From contig OZ025211.1 of NCBI GenBank assembly GCA_964019055.1, positions 7,442,400 through 7,506,399 of the forward strand: DNA of 64,000 nt. The letters run 5' to 3'. Below are positions 1 to 18,790 of the stretch, one piece after another (positions within the stretch are counted from its first letter, which is position 1; every line of letters begins with the position of its first letter). A program made the position numbers and the translations under genes. Source of the stretch: Anthopleura xanthogrammica (lineage: Eukaryota; Cnidaria; Anthozoa; Actiniaria; Actiniidae). Below the pieces are notes generated by a model that worked only from the letters and a program-made list of their open reading frames with translations, had not been told where the DNA came from and made no database searches.

Positions 1-146
1 TGTTATATATGTATGATATATATTATGTGCATTTTCAGAACTGGCTGGTCACCACTTGTCCTAACCTCCTTGGGAAGTACTACCCCCATTATATTGCATA
101 TGTTTGCAAATTTGACATATCACCCACAAACTAATCAAAAACTCAC

Positions 147-399
147 CAGGAAGGACACACATGTCTGAAGCATCAATCTCAGTGTCAAAAGTACATCCCT
201 CATATTTCTTCTCCACTTTCTCATCTAAATCTATGCATTCTATCCTTCCTTCCTTTGTCACTACAGACACCCCTTGAGTATCTGTGCTGTCAAATACGGC
301 TATGTTCTTCATAGCTTCTCCCTTTAAAATACGTTCACCATTTTTACAAACCGTCACTACCTGTTTAGCATGCCGAATAATTAATCTACTCATTTTCAT
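147..399 (-). CDS. AMDHD1: Imidazolonepropionase (AMDHD1), first coding exon, partial gene
   Basis: First exon of a gene that runs off the left edge. The product resembles the N-terminus of animal AMDHD1 (HutI family), the amidohydrolase that opens 4-imidazolone-5-propanoate to N-formiminoglutamate in histidine breakdown. Visible similarity: the opening RLIIRHAKQVVTVCKNGER, the stretch AVFDSTDTQGVSVVTKEGRI, and a terminal ASDMCVLPG that matches the turn before the metal-binding barrel in this family. The exon ends at 147 with GTGAGT on the minus strand, after one base of the glycine codon. The metal ligands lie in later exons outside the window. ATGs at 399 and 393 are both plausible starts (MKMSRL or MSRL), and an in-frame ATG at 453 would add 18 residues. 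Positions 1-146 are intron 1. Divergent from CFAP100, which starts 454 bases away. Confidence 0.85.
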
Positions 400-852
400 G
401 TAATTATTTTCGATGAAAAACGTAGTAAAATTTTGAATTTTTTTCCAAAACAAACTTCCACGTGTCTTGGTCGAGAGAGACTGGATCTAGTAGTGACAGC
501 GATCTATTTACACAGCGGTTGATCACAACAAAGCACGCGCTAGGTCAAGCAGACCTGACGTCGTTTCTATAGCAACAAGACCAGGGATAAATATGAAGTA
601 CATTTTCAAATTGTAGCTTCTACAAGTTTTATTCAAAATTTTAAGCATATTTAAACCTTGATTGCTATTATCTCAGTACTAACATAAAGAATTATCCCTT
701 AGCTGTAAGATAGATTCGAGAAATCCAGAAAGAATCAGCAGTATTGATAACAAAATTACAGAGTTTTGGGACAACATACTTCGAATCCAGACGTTTCTTT
801 TGAAGAAAACTTGGTAAAGATAGTTGGATAATTTTGCTTTTTCGTCTACAAA
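400..852. promoter_or_regulatory. Divergent intergenic region AMDHD1/CFAP100
   Basis: A gap of about 450 bases between two start codons facing away from each other, so it must hold both promoters or a shared one. I see no TATA box at a convincing distance. It contains a TGACGTCG, CRE-like, at about 557-564 and AT-rich stretches. Promoter role is inferred from position only. Confidence 0.45.
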
Positions 853-8613
<7,761 letters not shown>

Positions 8614-9695
8614 AATGAACACAAAACTGTAATTTTGATGAATAAATAAATGTATAGCATTATTTTGTAAATAAACAGGGAAATTTTGAATAAAACATAA
8701 TAACAAACTTTTCAGTTTTTTTATTCTGTAATGTGAGGGCCTACAATATTTTATTTTACAATAAAATATATATGAAACCTAAATCTGGTTGAGAGTTCTT
8801 GAACTACTTATAGGTCATAAATCAATAGACAAGTGCAGATTCTTCACAATAAATTGCTACAACCTTGCTGAAACCTTAGACTTTTGATCTGTAAATATTT
8901 GGGTTAGATGTTCATCCATGATCTGTGGGGGGAGGGCTTGACATACAAATACCAACCCCTCCGCACCCAAATGAAAATCCTGGCAAGTCTAGGGAATGAT
9001 GAAGGCTGGGTTTACATGGTGCTGGATAAATTTTTAACTGTTCAAAAACTTGTGCATTTAGGCTTTCCATTCAAAAATTCAAATTTCTAGCCATGTGAAT
9101 TTCGGACCTGGTTTGGTATAAATGGTACCTACTGATCAAACTATCGTATAGTTAAAAATTCATCCAGTACTGTGTTAAATGTAGCCCTAGACAACCCTGT
9201 TTACAAACTGACATATCGTAGAAGATTTTCTATGATGGTGAAAAATATCATGGTTCCAGCAATGATGTCATAAAGTGACTAAAAACTGTGTGTTCTGATT
9301 CAATAAACAGATATTGTCACGACAGTGATTGTACAATTACAGGTTTTATGGTGACGTCATATAAATACTACACTAAGGCTGAATGTATAATGCTGGGTTT
9401 ACATGGTACCAGGCAAATTTTGAACAATTCAAAAATTTGACCAGTACATCCCATTTACACGGAACTAGGTCCAAAATTTGCATGGCTAGGCATTTGAATT
9501 TTTGTCTGGATAGCACTGTTGGTTTTGTGTAACCAGATCAAATGCCTAAATGTACAACATCTTGAGTGATTAAAAACTTGTCTGGTACCCTGTAAACTCA
9601 GTGTAAGTGTTAAATGTGCTTAGATAGTAATGAAAAGTACGTAAAGAGAATTATCATATAATTATCCATGAAATACCTATATTTCTCACTTTCGT
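8614..9695. other. Intergenic region with two copies of a foldback repeat (family G)
   Basis: Begins with the CFAP100 3' untranslated region (AATAAA near 8640). Two related inverted repeats follow, about 9002-9190 and 9390-9605. Each opens with GCTGGGTTTACATGGT, has ATTCAAAAATT-type internal words, and closes with complementary sequence (TTCATCCAG or CTGGTACC). No gene is seen. Confidence 0.5.
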
Positions 9696-9701
9696 AAACT
9701 T

Positions 9702-9748
9702 GTTATTTTCACTAGTGAAAATAACATGTTATTTTCACTAGTGAAAAG
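9702..9748. repeat. Tandem palindromes at left end of Crypton-like element
   Basis: A perfect 24-bp palindrome at 9702-9725 (core TTTTCACTAGTGAAAA) is followed after a few bases by a second copy of the same core at about 9732-9747. These lie about 90 bases upstream of the recombinase-fragment start codon and may be binding or crossover sites, or a hairpin terminus. Role inferred. Confidence 0.6.
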
Positions 9749-9835
9749 ATCGTTACCATGGTTACACCTTGAGTGCCCTTCAGGGCAGCTTTGCGATTTT
9801 CATTCATCAGATTTTCAGGTTTTACTTCATTCATT

Positions 9836-10234
9836 ATGGCTTCTAGTAGCGTGAATTTGTCGGATAGAAAACTTCCTTCATGGGAAATCGAAGTCCCTGA
9901 ACCACAGCAAAGACGATTTGCTAGCATTACAGAGATGGATGTAGATAATCTCATTTCAAATCAAGAAAATGAGAACACGAAAAAGAAGACACTCTATGAC
10001 TTGAAGACAGTGAGAGCGTATTTACTCGAAGAACACAATGAAGGCAGAGATTTGGAGATTATACCGCCAGATGAATTGAATGTTTTACTGAGCCAGTTCA
10101 TTGTAGCAGCAAGAACAAAAAGCGGTAAAAATTATGAACCTTCCTCGCTAAGAGGAATGTTATCAAGCGTAGACCGTTATCTTGGACGGCAAAACTACGG
10201 CAAAAGGCTCTTCTTTGACTTGAATAGAAACTGA
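9836..10234 (+). pseudogene. Crypton-like (KIAA1958/QRICH1-type) tyrosine recombinase fragment, N-terminal domain only
   Basis: Open frame of 132 codons. The stretch from TLYDLKTVRAYL through IPPDELNVLLSQFIVAA, YEPSSLRGMLSSVDRYL and NYGKRLFFDL matches the SAM-like N-terminal (core-binding) domain of Crypton-derived tyrosine recombinases and of host proteins domesticated from them. The frame stops just after this domain, so the catalytic domain with the Arg/His/Tyr residues is absent. An in-frame ATG at 9773 would add 21 residues. No downstream exon could be recognised, and a long hairpin starts about 95 bases after the stop. It is either a dead, truncated copy or a small non-autonomous element that keeps the DNA-binding domain. 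Palindromes flank it on both sides. Confidence 0.6.
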
Positions 10235-10327
10235 GTCTACAAACATTGAGTATTTTGTTTACTTGTACCTCTTTTTATGGCAGGTAAATAAAAGTATAAA
10301 AGATAAATTTGCTTTCATGGATAATTA

Positions 10328-10472
10328 TATGATAAACAGAATATTACATGGTCGCTTGGAGATACGAATTTTATCTTCTCGTATTGAAAAGATCTCACTC
10401 GTGAGATCTTTTCAATACGAGAAGATAAAATTCGTATCTCCGCGCGCCCATGTAATATCCTCTATTTATCAA
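10328..10472. repeat. Long perfect hairpin at right end of Crypton-like element
   Basis: Arms 10358-10398 and 10401-10441 pair over 41 bp with a 2-base loop (core GATCTCAC TC GTGAGATC). Outside a mismatched stretch, ATATTACATGG and CCATGTAATAT continue the pairing. The core resembles the left palindromes, TCACTAGTGA versus TCACTCGTGA, so the two may be functionally linked. Confidence 0.8.
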
Positions 10473-10641
10473 GCTTTATGTACGATGAATAACCTAATTG
10501 GTCAGATATTAAGTATATTGAAAATAAAGAAAAACATAAATTACTGAATCCAACAAGAGTTGGCATCCTATAATTACATATCAAAAAAGGCTGGAATAAA
10601 TGCCTTTTCTTCTTCATCAATGTAAGATAATGCGACTAGTT

Positions 10642-11123
10642 TTATTCCCTCATCTCGCCGTCCTCTTCTTCCTCTTCTATTCCTCTCACATAAAGTACAT
10701 TGTTACATCTAGATATCACAAGAAAGATTTTTATTAGATATGAGATATATTCCTAGAAGATATTGTTAGTGGTTGCATGCTTCCTTTCCATCAGAATAAA
10801 GGACAAAAGACACCATGGCTGTCATGGCTGCCCATTGTGGATAGAAGAACTAAAGACACTGAGACCAAATCTTTTGTCGAAGTCAAACAAGATGGCAGCT
10901 ATGACGTCCAGATGCACAAGGACAAAAGATGAGACCGCCATGTTAGTTGACACCAAGACCAAATCTTTTGACAAAGTCAACCAAATTGGTGGCCATGATG
11001 TCATCATATGCACCCCAAAAATTATCAATTAATTAAGGTCATATTGCAGGTTAATCTACAGTATACTTCTGTCAATCAAATAAATCATTCATGGAATTAA
11101 TTAAACCTGTCACAACTTCTGTC

Positions 11124-11189
<66 letters not shown>

Positions 11190-13556
11190 CAATCTTTTAA
11201 CAGAAGGCCTACATCACAAGAAGTGCTTTTCAGCAGGGCTCTGTATAACATAAAACTAACTAACTAAATAAATATAAGAAAATTCAGTGATCAAAATATA
11301 AAAAAATATACAATGCAATAAAATATAAAAGATATGAAATAGCAAATAAAACTATAAACATCTGAATCTATTGGTAAAGTTTTTCACAGCCTGCAACACT
11401 GTAGACACTGTCTCAATCAATGCATAGTAATTAAAACCATGCAGGGCTTGAAATAACATCCAGTCAATGGACTATGGCCAGCCAGAATAGACCAATTCAC
11501 CTAGTGAAGTTTACATGATGTTCCCTGGCAAATTGTTCCTTTATCTTTCTGAAACTTATTATTTTGTTCATATTCACTTGGATATGAAAACATTATAAAG
11601 AAACAATTCTCTCTTATCATTATTATATAGAAAATTATACACCATAAGTGCAAAATAAACATATCTATTTATCTACTGTATCCAGGGAAGATCATGTAAA
11701 CTTCACATGGTTTGAATTGGGCAATTTACATACAAAGGTGATCAGGTCTATTGGAACTTGTCTGGTCAAATCTTTGCCTTGCCTGTCATTATGACGATTA
11801 ATATTGAGCCAAAAAAGGCATACAACCAAGCTAAAACTAATTTGGCTGGTGGTAACTGACTAGCCGTTATTTTAAGCTCTGTCATGGTAAATAAAAAACT
11901 GGTAAACATATTTTGCATTAATCACTATTGTCGTCATCATCTTACCTGATAAGGACTTCTCCAAGGTTACCAGCTAAAGCACCATCTATAAATTCTTCTG
12001 TATTGGCCAACTGTAGGGGGGGAAATCTCTTTGATAAATGATCTATGCTACAGTAGTGAAATTCCCTGATCCCACTTCTTACCAAATGATTATTCAACTA
12101 TTATATGTAACAAGGGTTTTTTCTGGGTTCTCCAGTTTCTGTAGTGCGTGTGAGTAAAAAGTGTCCCCAATTAGTATGAAAGCACTAGAATGACTAGACA
12201 CTTTAATAAAGAGATTTGTTTATTTATTTTATTGATATGAACTGCAATAAAGTGAGATGTTATATACTGACCTGTAAGTTCATATAACCATCTACTGATA
12301 CTAAGTAACCCTTGTATTCCATACCCCACTTCAGCTTCACCATAACTGGTTTTCCTGTTAGACTATTCAGGAAAGGTTTGGGGTTTAAGGGCATAGTCTG
12401 GCGAATGAAAACATAATGATAAGACTTCAAAGATCTTCTTTGAAAGACAAAAAATACTAGACACTTCTGTGGTCATTCAAGCAAATTTGGGAAAGGTCTA
12501 ATGCATCTTGTCTTGAAGTACATCCAAACTAACAGTAGATTCAGGTTAATACCTGTAATTTAACAGCCTTGTTTGTCACGATCGTTGCAATCCATTTAAA
12601 TTGGCACATTGCCATGCAGGATACAAGACGTTTCTAGGTGGCTTTGAACACATTCAACTGAGGTTGGTTTTATCAGTCAAACTTGTTACAAGTAGCCAAA
12701 CCAATCCAGATGACCTATCAAAAACAGTGATTGGGCTACCTTTGGTTTAAGATAGCATTTTATAAAAGAGCTGGAGTTTACTGCGATTCTCAATATTCTG
12801 TGAACTCAGTCATTTTAATGGCTTGCTGTGAAATTGGTTTTTCGCTGCCATCAATCAAAACTTATCAGTCAGTACCTTTTATATTTTTGACTGGCGGCAT
12901 AATTTGAAGGAAAAAAAATCCAATTGCAAATTCACAAATACTGAGTTTGCTGAATACTAGGAATTGCAGTAATGTGTAGAAAATAAATTAAATATTCTAT
13001 AATGCTTGTATAAACTTGAAGAGTAACCTAAGAAGGCTATTGGTTTAGACTTATCACGTGGTAAAAGACGTTTCAACAGACGCTGCGGCCATATTTTTGA
13101 GCTATTTCTTTCTTTGTTTCCCAAAGAATATTACTTTAAAACGACAAGATATTGAAGTTTTAAGTATATTTACTATCATTCTACAAAACCTAGGTAAAAA
13201 ATATAAGAATTTTTCTTGTTTAAACAGACAAAATTCAAGGAATTCCAAGCCAACTAAAGCTTGAACAAAGCTGTGAAAAATATCCTTCCATTTTTTAACA
13301 GGACTCAAAAACATTGAAGTTTGACCAGAAATGCAACAAATACAAAGAAATGCTAAGCATAGTTGTCAAAAAATCTAGGAAATTCCTTCAAATGTTAAGA
13401 AAATTCGTAAAATCATGAACGGAAAGTATTTTGGGTTTCCTGTGTCGACTCAAACACGTGCGCAAACTCGAACAAACTCTCAAAACCAAAAAAAAACTAC
13501 TTGATGAGTTGTTAAAATATCAAATAGGACTAGCTGTGTAGTTTACTTACCGCCAT
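10642..13556 (-). CDS. SNRPF: Small nuclear ribonucleoprotein F (SmF), 4 exons
   Basis: Exons in transcript order: 13551-13556 (ATGGCG only), 12272-12397, 11946-12010, 10642-10708; 87 residues (human 86). The product opens [13 protein letters not shown] and continues with [40 protein letters not shown] and [17 protein letters not shown], ending [11 protein letters not shown], nearly identical to human SmF. It carries the Sm1 motif and the Sm2 segment ([11 protein letters not shown]) of the Sm fold. SmF forms the heptameric Sm ring on U1, U2, U4 and U5 snRNAs with E, G, D1, D2, D3 and B. The start exon holds just two codons before GTAAGT. Last exon is separated by a 1.2 kb intron holding an AAT microsatellite and foldbacks. 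Head to head with TAF1C. Confidence 0.95.
10780..11035. repeat. Two-unit repeat in SNRPF intron 3
   Basis: The phrase GACCAAATCTTTTG followed by AAGTCAA and a GATGGCAGC/GGTGGCCATGATGTC segment occurs twice about 110 bases apart. Related to the element at 1240-1345. Confidence 0.45.
11127..11186. repeat. (AAT)n microsatellite
   Basis: About 20 uninterrupted AAT trinucleotides in SNRPF intron 3, ending in AACAACAA. Confidence 0.9.
11440..11885. mobile_element. Foldback element, family J, in SNRPF intron 3
   Basis: The left end GGGCTTGAAATAACATCCAG mirrors the right end CTAGCCGTTATTTTAAGCTC. Internal GTGAAGTTTACATGA faces TCATGTAAACTTCAC. Relatives: 43972-44162 (best), 15180-15395 and 3410-3530. 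Confidence 0.55.
12777..12973. repeat. Foldback element in SNRPF intron 1
   Basis: Left TTTACTGCGATTCTCAATAT and right TACTAGGAATTGCAGTAA are imperfect complements, with CTGTGAACTCAGT facing ACTGAGTTTGCTG. MITE-like. A partial relative lies at 5570-5625. Confidence 0.5.
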
Positions 13557-13725
13557 GGTTGAAGGATAGAGTAAAAATCCGGCTACAAAGACTACTTTTT
13601 ACAGCCACTTCGCTTTGAAAGCCGCTTTTTATTTTATCGGAGCGCTGAGCCTGCAGTCAGCGGTAAGATTCTTTACACATGCGTCAATACTTAAAGATGG
13701 CGGACGAAGACATTTGACAAATGTC
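13557..13725. promoter_or_regulatory. Bidirectional promoter SNRPF/TAF1C
   Basis: Only 169 bases separate the SNRPF and TAF1C start codons, so the genes must share promoter sequence. A YY1-type AAGATGGCGG lies at 13694-13703. Its ATG opens a short upstream frame (MADEDI then stop) ahead of the TAF1C start. No TATA box is seen. Confidence 0.6.
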
Positions 13726-16700
13726 ATGGAAAATCATCCTTTTCCGTCCTTTAACCATCCATTTTACCCCGATGGTGGGCACCAGCAAACTTTTATTGAC
13801 TATGGAAGTGTGTCAACACTTAATATTGGTATTGATGATGGTGGACGTGTAGCAACAACCTCTCGGCATCGACATTATGATAAAGAAATTCAAGATGCTC
13901 GTCTTGTTGGAGCTCAGCTTACTCTTCCACTGTTAGCACCTTGTAAAAATGTATTCACAGGCAAGGACTTCCCAGAGCAGCGTCGTAGGTGGCTCATAAG
14001 AAGAAGAGAATTTCAGTGCAGCCTTGTGGAACAGGCTAGAAATTTCTGCAAGGAAAATTCAGACGTTGCTTTTCAATCTAGTATAGAGTTCGTTGAAGAA
14101 GAATTAAATTGCAAGCCTTGGGAACCACAGTGTTTTTGTCTTAAGAAATGTTTATTATGGTTTCATCAAAAGAGGAGAAAAGGGCACTTAAATCCGGACA
14201 ATGCTCTGGACAAATTTTGTGATATATTCACCACGCTTCCTCTGCATAATGATCTTGGTCTTAAAAAAGATCTAAGGAATTATGTTTTGCCCAGGGGAAT
14301 GTGCGAGGCATTCCATGATATTCCACCAAGGCTATTGTTTGACCTTTTGAATGAGAGTGTAGAACAACAAAAGGACGAAAAGTTCCATTTTGATATTTTA
14401 CAAGGGAATGCTTTAGCCTATTGTAATATGCCTGATAGTAAATCAGGAGATGGTATCCTATTGTACCCTAGTGGGCCGTGTTTGGAAGTGTTGAATGCAA
14501 GTGTGGTAAGGCTTAAAGATACTGGAAATGCTTCAGATGAAACAAGAAAACTATATGGAAAGCCAGCTTTATCACCTTGTAGTAAAAATGTTGACGTTAA
14601 AGGACAAATCCGACAGACATCTGCAGTATCTTATGATGATGGTGACACCTTTGTAGCAACAAGAAGCCAATACAGCTGCTCCTTTTTCAGTGCTACTACT
14701 TCTACTACAAACGACAGTCCTGAGGTTTGTGATACATAGACTACAGTCTATCCTATATATATATTGGCTCCATTTTATATTATTTCTTTATATTACAGGC
14801 CCTCCGATTGCACTAGCATTCTATGCAGGGCCTCTGACAGGTTGCAGGGAAAAAAATGCAAATTGTGCAGAAAAAATCGTCGATTATGCGAGAAAAATCA
14901 TCGATTGTGAGGGTTGACCCGATTGTGCGGATCCGCAACCGTGTACATGTAACCTGTCAGATGTTCTGTCTAAATATAGTACTACTGCAACGACTACAAA
15001 TATCAGTCCTGAGGCTTGTGAATTTTTCCACTCATGAAAATCAGAGATCCAGCTCTCTCAGTAACAGGCGCATCTCCTTCATGTACCAGACACAGTCTAT
15101 GTAATTCAATAGAAACAAGAAAAGATTCCAAGTTAAACAATAGAACAAAACTAACAAAGAATTCAATAGGTTTTCAGTGCACACCGGAGGAGCCAAGTAA
15201 TAGCCACTTCCATCACACCAAGGCTCAAAATAATAGCCAGTCAACAAAATTAATAATGTCCAGCCAAAATTTGCCCTTTGTCAAGCCAAACACCTCTTAA
15301 GTCTGTACTCATGGCCGGCCACATTGACTGGTCACATGTTGATCATTCCGATGTGGCTGGCCATGAGCAGCTGTTATTGTTAGCCCTGCACAACTACACC
15401 ACTCCCTTATGTGTTATTTTCTTTTCAGATCACTTTAAAGGCCATAGACAATCTAGACAATGAAGATCAAGCGGTGTGCTTAGCTCTAAGTCCCTTTATC
15501 CCAGGTGAGGGTATTGCTGCCATGGAAACTGGACAGGTCTATATTTGGCACCTTGGCAAAGATGTCGAAACAAGAAACGTCCCATCAATTGCTCCCAAGG
15601 AAAAATGGCCTTGGTATCAATGTGTATATGCTTCTCATCCAAGATGTATATTATTTGCTAATTCAGTAGAGGCTGATATTATGGACTTAAGGGTATGTAT
15701 TAGTCTTATAGTGCCTTAATTGATTACAGTGCTTTTCGTAATTCTGAAACCTAACAGACCCCACGCATCTGGCATTTTGGCTTCTGTCAATCAAACTAAA
15801 ACATGCCTATTTCATTCCAATTGTGAGCGAAGAAATTCCCAAGTGAAATTAGTGTTGAGAAATTCCTGCCAACTGATCTGAAATAGTGACGTAGAAATGA
15901 TGTCACTGCAAAACTGAGGTGTCATGAAACCTGCAAAAATTTACTTATAAAAGTTTATATCAGTCTGAGATCAATCTAGATTTTTAGAAAAAGGTTTTTC
16001 ATTTTTGTATGCATGTACTAAAATAAAATAAGGAAATAACCGTTTCCTGAGCTGCTGGGCCTCTAAGGATGACACCTCAGTGTTGCAAATTTTCTCGATT
16101 CTGATTGGCTAATATTTTTTCTCAGATCAGCTGGTGTGACTTGACAGGCATTTTCTTGGGAATTTCTTTTATTCCTAAATGAATTTGATTGACAGAAGCC
16201 AAAATGCTAGCCACCTGGAGTCGGTTAGGTCACAGAATTATGAAAAGTGCTGTTAACTTTTAGTAGACAAGTTAATATGTGACAAACTCATTATGTGTGC
16301 AGTGTTTTATCACATTAAAAAAACCAACATATTTTTTACAACCATCACTATAACCGTCATTATATTTTTGCAACACTTATTTTTTGCGACACTTTAATTT
16401 CGCTAATTTTTCGAAAATTTCTTGTAATAGTACTCTAGATTTCTCAGGGAAAGCAAAATATAAATATATACTGAACATATTTCATTAGCTTAAAGATAAA
16501 TAATTGTGATCAACCTCATTTTGCATCTTATTAGGCAAGTGGTTCCTATTCAAGAAACCTATTTTCAGTGACTTCAAAACAAGTGAGCACTCTGGAACGG
16601 ATATCAGCAATTCAACGAAATGCTGAAAATACTCACCACTATGTCATAGCAACCGACCAGTCACTACTGATCATGGACGATAGGTTCATACAACAACCAG

Positions 16701-18790
16701 TCCTAAAATGGCGACATCATCTACAAGACCCAGTGCATCATATTGAGGTTATAGCTAGTGCAGTACCAGGCTGTGAAGACACAGTAATAATAGTTTCAGG
16801 GTCGCAGCATCACGAGACTCATTGCTTTCAGTATAAGTGGGGAGAACATGATGTGCGGTATACCTTTCCACTTGGAGGTGAACGTCTTGTGAATCCTCCA
16901 GTGTCAACAGTGCTACCTTGGAAGGTCAGTCATGTTTACTCTTCATGTTTCAAGTTAGTGTATAATTACCACTGTTTTCATTGTTACGCCCTGATCGAGA
17001 CACTCTCGAGACAACCATTGTGACAGAGAAATCAGGCAATACACTGCCATCAGTCTGAGTATGGAAAGGTATTGAGCAATTTGTTTGATTGAAGGCAGCG
17101 TATTGCCTGATTTCCTTGTTGCGATGTTGTCTTGATCAGCACATAGCAATGAAGACATTGGTAATCAGATGTGGCACTTAATCGGGGTCAGCACTTAATC
17201 AGGGGCAGTGCTTAAAGTGCACCTAAACCCTGATTTGACATTGATGCTACATGAAGTGAATAGTTGAATGGTGAAATATTTCTTCATTTGAGAGATGCGT
17301 CTTTAAATTATGAAGATTTATATTTCCAATATGTTAATGACTGTGACATCATCGCACACTTCATGAAATATACAAACTTTAACAGGTTCACATAAACAGT
17401 ATTTAAAAAGCATCATCATTATGCTCTTGGTTTCCACAATGTTTACTGTAAATTTGGTGTGTCATAATGGCCAGTGTTTAGTATTACGAGTAAAACAAAT
17501 ATACTCAAAGTCTGCAATGATGTCACAGTCATTAACATATTGGAAGTATAAACCTTTATAACTTAAAGACGCAACACTCAAATGAAGAAATATTTTACCA
17601 TTCAACTATTCACTTCAAGTAGCATCAAAACTGAAAGTATTGTATCAGGGTGCACTTTAATTGAGTAAATACTGTACATACATAGCTTTCCTATGCAGTA
17701 TGTTTTTTATATTCTAACCAGCAAACTCTTTGACCTACAGGTATCTTCTTATGATGAATGGTCATTACATGTTCCTACTTCGATTCTCCCAATCTCTTCA
17801 CTTTTAGATGATCGTTTAGATAACCCACTCATTGGTGTCTGCAGCATCCCATTGACCTCCGGAGAAGACAGGAAAGGGCTAACAGTCCTTCAAATGTCTT
17901 CAGCTGGTGACATATTTTATCAGCCATTCATTCCAAGAGATAAAGGAGGCAAAAGCAAAATCTATCAAGATCAAGATAATCCTATAACTAGTAAACATTC
18001 AAAAGACCAAAAAATTTCTGATGCAGATATTGCCTTTTTAAAGGATTGGGTAAATGAACTTGTAACAATGCACAATGAAAACGATGGTTGCTACAATGAA
18101 TGGCCATTGAATTCCAATGCGATTGAGGCAGATTTTGGAGATTTTGTTAGGGAAATGATGTGTCTTGAGGAACCACATCGGTCATGTGTACTTTGTAATC
18201 CCACTACAACTGTGGACGTTACTGTAAAAGAAGACAGTGATGAAGATAGTGTATGTCCACTGTGTGGTATTGATGTTAAGTATGGAATGCAGTTAAAGAA
18301 ATCTCAAACACTGAACTTTCTCTGTAGCAAAGAAATCAAACCAGAAGACCAATGTGCAGATCTTAATTGGGTAAGCAATGCTAACAGCTATCAAGACCCT
18401 TTGAGCAAAAATTTACTTCACAACTGGTTTTCCAACACACCTGTACCCTTAAATCTGGATAGTACAGACAATATACATAAAGAAAATGAAGTGTCTACAA
18501 TTACCTCTGATGCAAACGTCAAAGTTGAAGACAAGAATGAAGATGAAGCTACTAAAGAAACAGATAAAGGAGAAAGTTCCCAGAAGAGTGATGAAATATT
18601 AGAACAAAAGATATTGGAATCAGGAGGACAAGGTTTAGATTCACCAATGAAGGAATCATTGGAACTTCCAACTTTGACACCTGCTAAACCTTCAGTGCTG
18701 ATTCAGAGTCCTTCAAAACCTGGCAGTTCTTTACCTAGTAAGCAGGTCAAAAGTCTTAAACGAAAACTCAATCAGTCTATGGGTTTTTGA
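13726..18790 (+). CDS. TAF1C: TATA-box-binding protein-associated factor, RNA polymerase I subunit C (TAF1C), 4 exons
   Basis: Exons 13726-14724, 15429-15692, 16535-16924, 17741-18790; every exon boundary is phase 0 and the product is 900 residues (human 869). TAF1C belongs to the SL1/TIF-IB complex that brings RNA polymerase I to rDNA promoters. Features shared with human TAF1C: the opening MENHPFPSF, a beta-propeller-like middle with ALSPFIPGEGIAAMETGQVY, LLIMDDRFIQQPVLKWRHHL and LQMSSAGDIFYQPF, a low-complexity acidic then proline-rich tail, and the conserved basic end KRKLNQSMGF (human ends KKPRMGF). Two CPLC/CVLC-type cysteine pairs (CVLCNPT, CPLCGID) around residues 695-720 could bind zinc; I do not know this from the human protein. 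The start was set at 13726; an in-frame ATG at 13615 would add 37 residues. The exon 1 donor is weak (GAG|GTTTGT). AATAAA lies near 18950. Confidence 0.9.
14685..15110. repeat. Partial duplicate of the TAF1C exon 1 end in intron 1
   Basis: The segment around 14690-14735 (TACTAC...CAGTCCTGAGGTTTGTGA) recurs at about 14979-15021 with CAGTCCTGAGGCTTGTGA. In the second copy the donor GT has become GC. Short AAAATCGTCGATTATGCGAG-like tandem words lie between. Confidence 0.45.
15729..16258. mobile_element. Non-autonomous DNA transposon, family H, in TAF1C intron 2
   Basis: Terminal inverted repeats of about 80 bases: left CAGTGCTTTTCGTAATTCTG then CTAACAGACCCC and TTTGGCTTCTGTCAATCAAA; right TTTGATTGACAGAAGCCAAA then GGTTAGGTCACAGAATTATG. 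A smaller relative lies at 40882-41090. Confidence 0.7.
17216..17662. mobile_element. Non-autonomous DNA transposon with ~140-bp inverted repeats in TAF1C intron 3
   Basis: The left arm 17216-17360 (AAGTGCACCTAAACCCTGAT, AATAGTTGAATGGTGAAATA, CATATTAACATATTGG-type words) is mirrored by the right arm 17520-17662 (CCAATATG/CATATTGG, ATTTTACCATTCAACTATTC, CAGGGTGCACTTTAA). No coding capacity. Confidence 0.7.
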
